The notes under the pieces are model-generated. The model ran no database searches and had not been told where the DNA came from. It worked only from the letters and a program-made list of their open reading frames with translations. Positions 11,650 to 25,045 of a stretch of 64,000 nucleotides of DNA are shown here, piece by piece. Numbering within the stretch: the first letter of the stretch is position 1; every line of letters starts with the position of its first letter. The stretch spans positions 39,554-103,553 of the forward strand of contig JAUIRK010000762.1 of NCBI GenBank assembly GCA_030549495.1, read 5' to 3'. This DNA comes from Nectonema munidae. Its lineage: Eukaryota > Nematomorpha > Nectonematoida > Nectonematidae. Made by a program: the position numbers and the translations under genes.

Positions 11650-13251
11650 AATTTTTGGCGTAGCGGTTTCTCTATAATTTTTAATAGTTTGGGGTCTCAT
11701 TTAAATGACTACTGTACTAAAAAAATTGACACGATTGTTTATTCAAAAATTGTCCGAATAATCCAATCAATGGGATGGATGCAGCTGCTTTGTCTAAGTT
11801 TGGCTCCATTTTAGCAAATACAACTTTCATAACATTACTCACTTCCAATCTGTTTCAGGATTTGGTTTCAATGGCAAGCAGCATGGGAAACGCTTGCTCA
11901 CAATCATATGTAATGGCAAATCGAATCAGAACTTTCAAAGCCATCTTTGCAACATTCGTATAGGAATCGCCCATTTCAATCGAAAAATCGCTGAGACATT
12001 TCACAAAAATTGCACCTCCTCAATCATTAATCAAATCAATAAAATGTTCTTAAATTGAGAAATCTTATGGGGCAAGATTACTAATCGACATTATAAACGT
12101 GGTTTTGATAAAATGATAGTATTTTTCAAATGTTTATAGATTAGAAAAATAAAGATAAATTTCTTGGATAAGATATGCTACGCGGTGTTTTACTGCCTCC
12201 AGTATATCTTTATTGATGAAATCTTATCTTCATCAACAAATAAGTTCAATCGAGCATTCCAGCCTCATTTCAAAAACGGCCAATTTTTTATGACAATGGA
12301 GTACTTGGAACAAAGTTAAAGGAATTCATCGATTCAAATATGTTCATTAAAAATTATAGCAATATACGAAAATGGACATCAGAAAATCTTACAACCATCT
12401 CTGGTTTGCTTTGCAGAAATTGCAAATTTCTTTCCATAGTATCACTTCGAAACTTTACGTTTGGAAAGCCACACGTTTGAGTGCAGCAAAAGTTTTCGAA
12501 ATCATTTTCTTTGCATAAATCTGAAAGCAAATAAGAGTTTACGGCATTTACTTCAAATACGATGTTTTAATGACTTCATTGAGAACATTTTTCAACGCAG
12601 CTTGACAATGAATAGCGCACTGGGTACCAATTACATCTGGAGATTTTTGATTATAATCAGAGTCTAAAAACTAGAACAACAAGAAAAAAAGGTCAGTACA
12701 CACTCCAAGTGGATGTAAAATTGTCCACCTTCTTAAATATTTCTCTTACAGTGGTTCTGTGTTCGTTTCATCAAGCTAAATTGTAAAAAAAGTTGAAAAT
12801 CGAATTCAGAATCAATAAAACCACCTCTGATATGTCATTAAACATCTCTCCTATTAGCCTTCTAATGGTATCGTTTGACAACAAGATGTTTCAACTTTAC
12901 AAGTTCAGAACTTCTTAGCACATCCAATATGATATCTTTGCAGCAATATATCAACCGTTCTTCTATGTTGTGGGATTTTTGGACAAGAAAACTTCTTTGA
13001 TTTTCTTTGATTGAAGAGATTTTCTTTGAAACTTTTCAAACCATACTTAAAATTTTGCAAAAACATTGCTATGTTATCTGTGTAATCATTCAAAATAGTC
13101 AATATTCTTGTTTATCGAACTTAAGTGCTTCACTTCCAGTGTAAGATTCACTTGCCGGGTTTTAAAAAGTGGCAAAAGGTTTATGTTCCGATTCCCCACC
13201 AGAAGTTAAGGCCGTAAAATCAAATATCAAGTATGAGTCGTCATATTTCAT
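11650..13251 (-). pseudogene. ZBED5/FAM200-type hAT transposase, decayed
   Basis: Minus-strand remnants in family order: an N-terminal start at 13251 (MKYDDSYLIFDFT, compare the YSDDYLKYGFT start of ZBED5-like proteins), an SNDTIRRLIGEMFNDIS-like block near 12860-12800, a QCAIHCQAALKNVLNEV block near 12610-12560 (family: HCxIHRQAL), and a following VNAVNSYLLSDLCKEN block. Stops and frameshifts are numerous, so this is an old DNA-transposon copy. The termini were not located. Confidence 0.65.
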
Positions 13252-14282
13252 TTTTTAAACCACTAAGAAAAATGCAAATTTACACCTACAAAAATAGGCC
13301 TGAAAAGTAATAAAAAAATAAAAATAGTACTCAATTCAAAGACTAAATTATTTATTCTTTTAAATGTGACTTATTGGCAAAAATAGCGAATGACCCAATA
13401 TAGAAAAACGATCGACTCAGTTAACTCTTTTCGGTCACCAGAGGAAGTACAAAATAGTGAGGCAATCCGATAATAATGGTTGTGTTTTCATTGGACAAAA
13501 ATCATTTATAATAAATTTTGAAAATTATGAAGAAAAAAAAGTTCACCCCCTCCTTATCTTATCCAAAAAGTACATAAAGTTGGAATACTATATTTTACCT
13601 TGGATTCCACAACCCTGATACCAATAAAAGATCACTATGCTTTTTAATGTTAATTTTGAGGTTTTGTTTACTTATTTTTTAAACTGATGAATATTATTTG
13701 AATGAATATATTCAGATACATTTTAAAGATGATAAATAAAAGTGAAATTTTGTTGAACTTCCAAAAATATCTTCTTAATTTTGAAATGTTCACATTTCAG
13801 GTTTTTATTGCGACGTTTAGCTTCCATTATTAGTCTAGTACAAAAAGAGAAAGATTATATGAGTGTTTATATTGTATTTTGCATTAAAAAATACAAATTA
13901 AACTTTCAGTTTTTTCACTTGAAATTTTAGTAATTTCTATGGGATTACGGTTGGCATCAAATCTACCGTTTCATAGTTTAACAAAAAGAGGATAAATTAT
14001 GATTTCTAGATGAAAAACCACACTGTACTTCTACTTGCTTTTGTAACTTTTCTATATAATTTATTTAGATTAAATTACAAATAATTTAATACACAGCTCA
14101 TTTCATTGAAAAATTGCTATAGCTGACCGTTTTAACCCCTAAGACACAGTTAAAACAAACCTACAAGACACAACCAGGTCGTTTCGACATGAATGTGTAG
14201 TTTGAGAGAAAGAAGCATGTATTTCAATCATGAATCAGAAGAACTGTGTGAAGTTTGTTTTCGATTCTTCTTGAGTGTATTT
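13252..14282. other. no recognised feature
   Basis: AT-rich stretch without convincing coding or repeat structure. A TTAACCCCTAAGACACA motif at about 14132 could be the outer end of the neighbouring piggyBac remnant (TTAA plus a CCC-type terminus). Confidence 0.35.
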
Positions 14283-15990
14283 ATTCATAAGTGTTTTCTT
14301 ATTTTTTGATTGTTGAACGTGTTACATATGCATGCATCTGTATGGTGTAAGAAATAAAGATAAGTCAATAAAACTTTATTATCGATACACTCTTTACCAA
14401 AAATGACAAAATGCTTTTTACAGCAACTATTATCACATAACGAGAATGCACTTTTAATATTTTTCGTTTCATCGTCTTTTGAATAACATGCTTTTCTTTT
14501 TCCGGTTTCAGTGGTCTTTTTTTTCAAGTAGCTTTCTTTTCTTGTTCCTTTGATCATGCAATGAAACTCTAGAAGGGGTGTAAGACGAAATAGAAACAAC
14601 AATTCCCATCATGCCCATACCAAGATTTCGTACAAAACTTGTGTGTAAGTCTTTGGATTCTTTTGATGTTGAAGATGAATAAAATCTTTTATTTTCATCA
14701 TTCATTTTGAAGAGTACCCAACCGTTTTGCACCAAAATATCGAATATTTTCGTAATCTTTTTTCCCAGCATCCATCTCTATAGTACTGGGAAGTGGAGTA
14801 TAGACTAAGATTTTGATCTACTCGATCAACATGCCCCATTTAACTGTTGTAATATTTTACTTGCTCTGGAATTTCATCTTTTTTTTAATTTCTACTGAAA
14901 AGATCATGACCATGTTGATGATGATCGGTACTCACAAGAATAATTGGGAATTTACATTTTTTATCATGGTATATTGAAAATTGAACAGTTTTTCCGTCGC
15001 TATACTTTTTTTCTAAAACATCAAATTTTCTACAAAATTTGGAAGTTATTTGCTTGCAGAAAAATTTTCTTATTAAATCGGGATGAATGAAAGTCGCGCG
15101 TCTCAATCGTGAAAATATTCCGTTGCAAGAAATTCCATTGTCTAAGAGAAATTGAACAACGACTTTGTTGAAAAAATAACTATCAGCAGTCAGATCCAAT
15201 ACTGAATGCAAAAACTTTTTCATAATTTGTTGTACCAACTCATAAATACCTTGATACGAGTTGAATTGCTTTAATGCTTGTAAAAATATATCATATACTA
15301 CATAGTGTTCATCATCTGGAACTACAAAATTTTTTTACCTTTTATGAAAGTTTTGAGAGGGTCTCTTGACGAAAAGAATTTTTTCAAAATTTCATCTAGA
15401 CAAATACTGGAGCTAGGATGAGGGTACTTATATTTTATAAATAAACTTAACATTTTTTAAATCAATTTTGAACATAACTTATTGATATCTTTGGTCATGA
15501 AGTATTCACATATCCCATCGTTTTTCATTTTTTTTAATCTTTTTATTGCCCTTGATATCTAAAACTTCGGCGTACTCAATTTTTCCAGGCAAATATCGTC
15601 CAATTTCAAAAAGTTTATTATATGATATAGGGTTTATTGATACACCATATTGGTCTTTTATATATGTTTCTAAACTTCTATTAAAATTCTGAATTCTAAC
15701 ATATTTACCTTTGTCCGTATTCATCAACAAATGGAATCCAAGATACTGGTAAATGTCTTCTTTGGAGAAGTTATCATTAGTAATTTTACTTTTATTTTTA
15801 ACATTTTCATTTGTCCAAAACGAAATGTGATCTATAATTTCTCCAAAACAATAGTTGAAAAAAGTTTTTTTATCATAAAAAAGGCTTTCTGAGATTTTCT
15901 GCACATTAGGTTTATTAACAATATGATTTCTTACATTTTTTCCAAAAAAAGCTTCTGGTGGATTTTTTCAAATCATCATCAGGTATAAGC
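14283..15990 (-). pseudogene. piggyBac-type transposase, decayed
   Basis: Reading on the minus strand: N-terminal block VQKISESLFYDKKTFFNYCF with YQYLGFHLLMNTDKGKY (15.9-15.5 kb), the central LTADSYFFNKVVVQFLLDNG block followed by GIFSRLRRA (15.2-15.0 kb; family: D-NYFTSxPLxxxLxxxG), and a C-terminal Cys/His-rich zinc region with KACYSKDDETKN (about 14.5-14.4 kb). Order and spacing fit the piggyBac DDE transposase with its C-terminal cysteine-rich domain. It is interrupted by frameshifts and stops. A possible TTAACCCCTAAGACACA terminus lies at about 14132; the right terminus is uncertain. Confidence 0.7.
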
Positions 15991-16603
15991 AGATTTTGAG
16001 AAAGTACGATGGTGTATGTACTTGTAGAAGGATCATAGTTAATAGTAAGACATATATAGGACATAACGATGAAAACAGTAGAAATATGAATTTTTATAGC
16101 AGCAAAGAAATGAAATGGAAATGAAATGACAATGAAAGCTTAGCAAGCGTTCATATAAAATAACTCAAATAATTCATATGTGAGTGATTTGTTTCAATAG
16201 CCAAGTAATAAAGTAGTTGTGACTAGAGATGTATCGGATGTGAATTTTTTACATCCGCGGATATCCAAAATAAATTTTAATGCGGATGCAGATATGAAAT
16301 ATTTTAAAAAAATTATGTTTTATATTCTACAGTATCTTACTATTTTAATCCCTTTCACTTTTTTCTTTCTCACATATATTCGCCATAAGCACAACGCGTA
16401 TAAGCACAAATTCGATATAGCACACATGTCTGAAATTCTTTTATTTCAAAATGTCTTCAAATACGCTTACATCAATATACGCACAAATCTCTATAAGTTG
16501 TAGGATTTACTTCCTTTATTTTCCATATTGTTTGTTTTACATAAGAGCTTATATCGAATGTGAACTGTATAGTCTAAATATATGGAAGCAAAAATCGAAT
16601 AAT
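15991..16603. other. non-coding
   Basis: Contains an inverted-repeat-like block near 16224-16270 (GTATCGGATGTGAATTTTTT and ACATCCGCGGATATCC), probably the end of an old DNA element. No gene recognised. Confidence 0.35.
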
Positions 16604-16960
16604 GGTGACTTTTTACCGGAATCCCCCGATATCCGCCTCAAAAGTGTATTTTTTGTTAAAACATCTATCAATTGGTTTTTTTAAAGCCAAAAACATGTTT
16701 TACATCGATATTTTTTTAAATATATGAATTCAATTCAATGAATTTTTACCGGAATCCCTAATAATTTAATTTTTAGTATATTAATTAATTTTTTAACAAG
16801 TTGTACCTTCATTAGAAAAGATACAACATCGAAATCAATTCATATATTTAAAAAAAATATCGATGTATATTGGCTTTCAAGAAACCCCTTGATGCAAGTT
16901 TTTACAAAAAATTACACTATTTAGGTGGATTTCTGTAAAAAATCACACCCGTCCAATAAT
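16604..16960. repeat. foldback repeat, ~150-bp imperfect arms
   Basis: The left arm (about 16604-16740) and right arm (about 16833-16960) are inverted copies. The best block is ACATCGATATTTTTTTAAAT against its complement near 16845-16867, followed outward by matching TTTAAAGCC/GGCTTTCAAG, GTGTATTTTTTGTTAAAAC and GACTTTTTACCGGAATCC blocks. The arms are separated by about 95 bp. Consistent with a foldback-type MITE; transcripts would form a hairpin. Confidence 0.7.
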
Positions 16961-17760
16961 AATATTCAGATACCTTTTGTTAAATTTGCTTTATTTATGT
17001 CTACGATGCTTAGTGCCTTTTAATCGAATCTCCTAAAACAGACTTAGATCTTTCAGAATCTGTTATTTCAATTTTATTGTTAGAACATTGTCATGTGTAA
17101 AAACTTATCCCACTCACTTAATCAACAGAACAGCTTGCTGTATATCGAGTTTGGCAAATATGATATCTACAGAAATTTGATGCCGTTTTAGAAAAAATGC
17201 ATAATAAATATTAGAAAAAAAATCTAGCTAATCTACTATCTTGAAAAAATTATGGAGCTGTTTTTTTCCAAATAAAATTTTTGATTAAAAGAATATAAAA
17301 TTTAATATTATATATAGTATTAGATTTATAATTAAAAAAAAAGTAAAATTACAAAAAATTCAAAACTTTTTTCCTTATATTATTTTTAAATACTATTTTG
17401 AAAACGTTAAAGGTTTTCAATTATAAATATTTTCTAAACATGACTATGTCCTAGAAAAATGAAAATGGGAACTGTTTTATGTGTAAACTTCTTATATTTT
17501 CCAAGTATAGCTATTTTAAAAATGAGTCAAATTTAAAGGGTTTCGTGGTTTTTCCACGAGAAAAATTCAAAATCACAAAATATTATTGTGTTGAAGGTGA
17601 AATATGTCTCTTAGAAATGCCAATGCTGTAGAGATAGAAAACTAAAGAAATAGTAAATTATTTTTTCATTTTTTTAAAATCATTTCTTCCCATAGCAGAC
17701 CTACTCTAAAAAAGATGTTAAGTTTGGAGGATTCTTTTTGTAAACTAAATTTTTTATGGA

Positions 17761-17991
17761 GAAAAATGGAAATTTAGTTTTAAAAAGGAGGGAAAATATC
17801 GATTCGACTTAAACGTGTCTTATGGGTACAGAAAAAATAACTAAATAATCAAAAATTTTCTTTTTCAGTGTAGGGAAAAATGGAAATTTAGGTATAAAAA
17901 GGGTCGAAAAATGTCGATTCGACATGAGCGTTTCCTATGGGGAAAATTTACTAAATTTATTAAATATTAGAAATTACTTTTTCTAAAATCC
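17761..17991. repeat. tandem duplication, ~114-bp period
   Basis: Units at 17761-17871 and 17875-17991 share GAAAAATGGAAATTTAG, TCGATTCGAC and CTATGGG/CTTATGGG blocks in the same order with moderate divergence. Non-coding. Confidence 0.7.
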
Positions 17992-20085
17992 TTTAAGTAC
18001 TCTAAGGAACATATTTTATTTGAAATATTTGATGAAAATTTTCTGATTAAAATTCTAAACATTTTAAAATAAAAACTTAGAAAGAATCCATGACTTAAAC
18101 TAGGAAATAATCAGAATTAAGAAAACGGCGTTAATTTATAATTAAAAAATAAAATTCTTTGCTAGGCTTAAATTATTTAAATAATGTAAAATTAAGGGCT
18201 GTTGTCTAACCCACTACCTTATATTCTCCACTCTCGCAACTGGATGTTCGTCCTTGCATCGGGTGCAATATTATAATTTATTCATCACTGAGAAAATATT
18301 TATTCATGCTATGTGATTATTCTTCACCAAGTAAATGAAGAATTACTAACCCTACCCTCTACAAATATTAGTCCATTACTAAACACAGAAATTGGGTAAA
18401 ATTTTTGTAAATATGAAACCATATTAGTGAAATCTACATTTATTCGATTATTTGGAATAATAAGATTATTTATAAACATCTCCAGAACGACAAATCAACT
18501 TAAAATATTATAAAAAAAGCTGATAACAAAATCTCCTTAAAGTTGCCGATAACGCAAGTTCGATGTTTTTCAACCAGCGTGAGAAGGCATATAATGAGAC
18601 TATTTATATATATGAGACTATTATATATTTATCTACTGATATCTTTGATTGAGTTGAAGATTTTGATCACAAAGCAGATTTTGATTTCACAATTACTTAA
18701 TCAATTAATTAATATATCTTAAGAATCAAAATTGAAACTTAAATTAAGAATAACATTTCATTGTCTAATTTGTATGACTTAGAAAAAGAGAATCCTTATT
18801 TCGCAGAAAAACTGATTTCTTTATTTTAACTTTTATACAGTGAGACACCGTTTTCTGTTATTTCACATATATAATCTAAACTTAGAAGTAGAGTTCTTTC
18901 ACTTCGAGATGATATGAGTGGCGCACATCAACTAGTAGACCTGATTGAAAGGATTTGTTTTGTAATCATCAATCTCAAATTTCAAATTAAATATTTGTTA
19001 TTTTTGTTAAAAAAATGTGTGTAATAAAAACTTAAAGAATTCAAGTATAAAATTTTATTGTTTAGTTGAAGAAAAATATATAAGTTAAAAAAATTTAGTG
19101 TAAATTAAAAAAATTTGGAATCACTGCTCTCATTTAATAAAAAAAAGGACTCTTAATCAGTTTGAGAAATGATCTCAATGCAATTACTTCTGGAGTATCA
19201 TCAAGTTGTTAGTAATGATTTACAAATCGACAATATAAAATTATCTATATGCGAACAAAAAACTTTAAAGTTTCAGATATCATAATTAATGATAATAATA
19301 TTCAAGGAAACTCAAAATCACGAGGAAGAAATTAATTGGAAAATCTTTCTTTTTATTCGTCTACTTGCATGCCAAATGTGGTAAAAGAAAAATAAATTTC
19401 CATACATTTCATCCTTCATAACTGACTGCCGATTAAATTAGCGATTTTCGGATCCTCTCAATTCATTAATAATTATTAAAGACGCTATTTACAACATTGC
19501 GATCCATTCAGCATACAGGCTGCTTTGTAAATAAATATTTTCAAAGCCTAGCCGATGTAGCCTTCTTTTTTTCCCTGAAATACACCAGCAAGCCTTCAAA
19601 GCAATACTTATTGTTGAATTCAAAGAAATAGAATTCCTTGGCGTATGAATTTCTCTTAAAGACAAATTCATCAGGCACACAGAAGATACTAAAGATAAAT
19701 TAACAGTGACATTAATCTTCCTTACAACAATTAGATTCACCGAAGATAAAAAGGAAAAAGACTCTCTAAAAATAGCGGAATTGTCCAGCATTATATAGGG
19801 ACTATTCCTTTGCAATTCAGAAAGTTTTCAAACCTGCATAATCTACTAAAAGACAAAGTGATCCCAAAGGACACTTGGATAATGCAACGGAAAAGCCAAA
19901 AATAAAAATACACCATCACAGTCGCGCTTTGATTTGAGTGAATCCTTAGGTAAAACATTAGGAGCGAAGAAATGAATTTTTTATGGATGAAAATTTTCCT
20001 TTTCAATTTATGAATGAAGATTATTTTTATTTGTATTGTAACATTTTATTTTACAAAAATTATTCAAGATTTACACAAAAACAAG
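17992..20085. other. no recognised gene
   Basis: AT-rich. Open frames on the minus strand at 19489-20006 have no recognisable motif and could be chance or repeat remnants. Confidence 0.35.
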
Positions 20086-20271
20086 TCACTTTCAATTCGG
20101 TTGGGTTAAAAAGATGCGCCTCAATCATAGGGCCCGAGGCTAAACTGGATCGGCTAATCTTCCCATATGCAACTCCGCCACAATTTGCTGAGGTTTGCTC
20201 AAAAGAAATCATAAAGTTCTGCAAAAAAGGTTCCATTAACTACAATCAACTTCTTGACCTACTTATTATAG
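20086..20271 (+). other. candidate exon, unidentified
   Basis: Plus-strand reading frame with codon use unlike its AT-rich surroundings, including KLDRLIFPYATPPQFAE and CKKGSINYNQLLDLLI, ending at a good donor (ATAG/GTAAAG, exon end 20271). The acceptor is uncertain (one candidate AG at 20084-20085). I do not recognise the protein. It may be an isolated exon of a host gene into which the LINE at 20.4 kb inserted, or a repeat fragment. Confidence 0.3.
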
Positions 20272-22559
20272 GTAAAGGGTAAGGTATAATAACTTCATAA
20301 TACAGACAAAGATAGTTTTTATGATGGTTGCCTTGTCTTTATAAACTTTGCCAAGTGATTAAAGACTATAAAAATATTTAAAAAAAAGATTAAACTGATA
20401 AAAAAAATATACAAATAGAAAAATAAGGTTAAAAAAGTATAAAAACAAGAAAAAAACAACAGAAAACACTTTTTGAATAAAATATATTTTTATATTCAAT
20501 TAATTAAATTTGTTCGCTTATGTTCGCGTCTTTTATCAATGCCCTTTTCTTCGATCTTCAAAGATATTCCTTTTTCAAACATCTTGATTATTGGTAATAT
20601 GAATGCCCAACCCTCTTTATGGGATGTTAAAAACAATTTAAGAGGTAGACTTTTATATTATAAAATTATTTAATATAATAGACTCAGTTAAAGATCCTAC
20701 CTTTATTAGTCTGAGAACAGAGATTAATTTAAGTTAACATATTTATCTAACCTTATGTAGTGATGTAATGAAAAATTTCATACAAAGCTGGAGAATACTT
20801 GATGAAATTTCAATGTCTGATCATAAATTTATTGAAGTTCATTGAACTATTTTTTCCTGAAAACAATCTTAGGAAAAATTTTAATACTAATATCTTTACA
20901 GAAAAAATAAAATATGAGATTAATGAAAACTCTGATATTCATAAAGATAAAATCATATATAATAGTTGTGATATTGAGGTATTTACCGAAAAATTGACAC
21001 AGTGTCCAATACGTGCTTCGAATAGAAGTTCTTTTTCAATCAAATGCATTAATAACTTTTGGTGTTCCACTCTGCATCAACTTAGAAGGAAACTTAGGTT
21101 TGTATACAAACAGTTTAAAAAAAGTAAAAATGAAAATCATTTGGAAATTTATCATAACACTAAAAGATTTTACAGGAATAAAATGCATTTTTTAAAAAGA
21201 ACAATGGAAACGATTCTTAGATTTCTACAGAGACACTTTTTGGGAAAAAATAAAATCTATAACAAAACTCAAACTCCAAGCAGATTCTAAATATTTTATT
21301 TTACCAGATTACATCACTGCTACAATCATGAATATCAGTAAACATTTCTTTCCAAACGTTTCAATATGTAATATAGAAAAACCTTTGTATAATCAGGAAT
21401 ATTGCTTTGTTGAAATTTCATATGAAGAACTTTATTTCTGTCTTAAAAATTCTAGAAGAAATTCCGCTCCGGGACCTTCAAACTAATAAAAATTTCTCTC
21501 CCGATTATTGAATCCTTCCTTTGAAACTATACAACTACATCTTTAAATTCTCTTTCTTCCTAATATTTTTAAATTTGGCGAAGTTGACTTAATCCCTAAA
21601 TTTAATTCTCAAAATTTAAGTATCGAAAACTGGAGACTTTTTACTCTTTTACCTTGTATGGGCAAATTTTTTGAAAAAATTGTAAGATTGAGAATGCTTG
21701 ATCACATAGAGAAAACTAATTTTCTCAATAAAAACCAATTTGTTTATGTCTCACAAAATTCTCTAGAAATTGCTATCGACCGTTTAGCCTCAACTATATA
21801 TAAATGTTTTAATTATAAATTCTCTTTAACAAGCTTTTTATTGATTTTAAAGGTGCCTTCAACTCAGCGTGTCACTCCTGCATTATAAGAAAAATGCAAA
21901 AAATGAAATTTCCGATCACCTTGAATGGATTAGGTCATATCTTGAAGGTAGAAATATTTTTATTAGAGGTGCTCCAGCCGTCAAGAAACTTTAAATGCTT
22001 CTACTCAACAGGGAGCTTGTGTATCTTTAATTGCCATTGAAAGACCTTGCTAGACTAAAAATCTAATTAAACTAAGTCTACTACTTGAAGAATTTAAATC
22101 ATTTGCATGTATTCTAAATCTAACTATTAACTTGCAAAAATACATTCTTGTAAACTTTAGCAAAAACAATAAAAATAAAAAGAAATGTTCCGACCTCTAT
22201 TTCAGTAATGTTAACTTTCCTTTTAGGGTGAGACTTGTTACCCAAATACACCTAAATATACCCAAATACACCCAAACAGAACAAAACAAATTTAAATATA
22301 CACAGAATAAGTTAAATATACATTAAAGAATTATTCGTAGCATAAAATTAAAAGAAATTATTAATTTTAAATTAAATTATAAAAAATTTAAAAACATTAT
22401 GCTTGTCAAATTTTTTTTTAATTAAAATTGTTTATATTATAACAATAACTTAAAATATAATATTTTTTGTAAATAATAATATAATTATTTTATAAGAGTA
22501 TGTTTGATAACACAAAATAATTTTTTTATTTAAATGAAATATTTGTGGCCAGGCAAGAT

Positions 22560-23074
22560 AATGGGAGGTATAAGTGAGTGAGGGAGTGAATGAGTGAGTG
22601 AATGAATGAATGAATGAGTGAGTGAGTGAGTGAGTGAGTGAGTGAGTGAGTGAGTGAGTGAGTGAGTGAGTGAGTGAGTGAGTGAGTGAGTGAGTGAGTG
22701 AGTGAGTGAGTGAGTGAGTGAGTGAGTGAGTGAGTGAGTGAGTGAGTGAGTGAGTGAGTGAGTGAGTGGTGAGTGAGTGAGTGAGTGGTGGTGAGTGAGT
22801 GAGTGGTGAGTGAGTGAGTGGTGGTGAGTGAGTGAGTGAGTGAGTGGTGAGTGAGTGAGTGAGTGGTGAGTGGTGAGTGAGTGAGTGAGTGAGTGGTGGT
22901 GAGTGAGTGAGTGAGTGAGTGAGTGAGTGAGTGAGTGAGTGAGTGAGTGAGTGAGTGAGTGAGTGAGTGAGTGAGTGAGTGAGTGAGTGAGTGAGTGAGT
23001 GAGTGAGTGAGTGAGTGAGTGAGTGAGTGAGTGAGTGAGTGAGTGAGTGAGTGAGTGAGTGAGTGAGTGAGGGA
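22560..23074. repeat. (GTGA)n microsatellite, ~500 bp
   Basis: Near-pure GTGA/GAGT repeat with GGTGGT and GGTGAG variants in the middle (about 22769-22905) and pure flanks, so unequal expansion is likely. On the minus strand it follows directly the 3' end of the LINE at 23.1-25.0 kb, so it probably grew from that LINE's tetranucleotide tail. The long Ser-Leu-Thr-His reading frame across it is an artefact of the repeat. Confidence 0.95.
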
Positions 23075-23099
23075 GGGAAATCTCAAAGCACTTTCCAAC

Positions 23100-25045
23100 G
23101 TTGGCTGATATGCTTGCTGTATTGCTATGATTTGGATGGCTTTGATTGGTAGTTTCTATGTGACTATATTAGACTATATTAGGTAGTTTCTATATTAGTT
23201 ATTATGTTGAGTTGGGTGATGGAGTGATAAGATTTTGGTGTGCTTTAAGAATTGGTTCTATTGTGTTTATTAGGATTGAGAGTTCTTGGAGAATTGAAGG
23301 GTGATATAGAAAGTCATAAATGGAGTCGGGGATTCCATTGAAATATAAGTGGCAGAATTTGTGTAGTTTGGTTCGTATGTTTTGAAAGATGAGGCATAGA
23401 AGGATGATGTGTTGTTTTTATTTCTGTGCAACCAAAACGGCAGAGTGGTTTGTTGTGGAGTTTGAATTTGTAAAAATAAGCATAGTTTGGGCAGTGAAAA
23501 GAGAGCCATCTAATTGTGTTGCGTGCTAGAAAAATGCTTTTATTATTAATCGCAAAATTGTTTAGAGGTGGAAAAATGTTGAGGGATGACCAATTGTTCA
23601 GGATGGATATGTGTGTTGAAGATTTGATGCAGGATAGAGGGATAGAGGGTACAATGGTTAAGGTTGTGTTCGATGTTAATGTTTTTAATAATTGATCCAC
23701 TATGTTTTTTGGTGTATGTAGAATGTCCGAGAGACCAGGTTATGGTGATGTTGAAATGTTGAGCGAGTTGGGTGAGTTTGGTGTCTATGCTATGACATCA
23801 CAGCGGAATTTTATGATTGAGATTGAGATCGTTAATGATGTTTTGAGCGTCTGTGTAAAGATGGATGTAACTAAAGTTGTGGCGATATGTTTCGATGTTG
23901 TCTAATAGATGGCTGCAAGCGGCTAAAATTGCTAACGCTTCTGTTTCATAAGATGAAGTGTTGTTGTCGGTGTGAAGGACTTCGGAGAAAAAATGGGTTA
24001 ATGAGTTGGTGATGAAGAAGGCGTATGCACCAGTAGCATGGGAGAGGATTTGGAACTGTCAGTAAAGATGAAAAAATTATATGGTGAGTGGGGATTAGTG
24101 CGTTGCTTTTTGATTAGTTTGATAGCAATGTTTTTATGTTTGCATATGGTTAATGTGTAGGGTAATTCATCTGAAGGGTTGAAATGGAAAATTGGATTGA
24201 TTTCAGATGATATGGAATAGTGAGCTAGATTTGCTATGTACTTGACACATATTGTTTTGTAAAATAAGAGTATAAGGGATGAAGTTGAGTAGGGTATGGT
24301 GAATACGTGAATGGGGAGCATGGAATTGAAAGTTTTCGAGTATAGTGTTACTAGAGTTAAGTGTAGTTTGTATAGAATGGGTAGAGTGTGTGTAAGGAGT
24401 TCAAGTTTTGAGGTAGGTGTGGTGTGATATGCGTTAGTGATTGTGAAGAGACACGTAGGTGAATTTTATTGAGAATAATTCTAGTATTATGCAGCTTTAG
24501 GGAGAAACCCCAGGAGAGGATACCGTATTGAATTATGAGTAAAATAATTGATGTATAAATATATTTTAAAATTTTCTGGTTTAGTCCCCATTTGTAGGAG
24601 ATGGCTTTCTTGAAGGAGAAAATAATAGGCGTGCGTTTAATGTGTAGGTTTTTGATGTGTGCTGAGAATTTAAGGTTTGATAGAAAAATGACTCCGAGGT
24701 ATTTTATTTGGGTTACTCGTGTGATTGGTGTGGATGATGGCATGACTAGGGGTTGTGGTAAGATTCTTTTCCTAGTGAAATGTATGATGTTCAGTTTACT
24801 CTGGTTAAACTGAATTTTGTATTTAGAGGCTAAGGAATTAATATTCGTCAAAAGGGTGGTGGCGTTGTTCAAATTGGTTTCCTGCTCGTCTTTGGAGAAG
24901 GTAAAGAGAATATCGTCAGAGTAGCATTGTGCAAAGTGTGAGTTGGAATTAATGTGATTTAGGAGTGGATTAATGAGAATGAGCCATAAAATGTCTGAGA
25001 GGCAGCCGCCTTGAGGGGTAGAGAGCGAGAGATTACATTATACAC
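23100..25045 (-). mobile_element. LINE 3' half (RT C-part plus RNase H), minus strand
   Basis: Minus-strand sequence contains PQGGCLSDILWLILINPLLN (RT block B'), CYSDDILFTFSKDEQE (catalytic YSDD in place of the usual F/YADD), TRVTQIKYLGVIFLSNLKFS, and an RNase H-like IFTDSSKS block near 24.06 kb, then about 700 bp leading to a 3' end at about 23.08 kb followed by a tetranucleotide tail. It is 5'-truncated at about 25045. Several stops. Confidence 0.75.

Noticed and set aside
14132-17840. Large piggyBac element from TTAACCCCTAAGACACA to CGTGTCTTATGGGTA
   Set aside because: The ends are similar, but the right one lacks a TTAA and the interval includes the unrelated foldback, so the extent is not supported.
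22526-23098. 190-residue Ser-Leu-Thr-His repeat protein on the minus strand
   Set aside because: It is a translation of the (GTGA)n microsatellite; no sequence outside the repeat looks coding.
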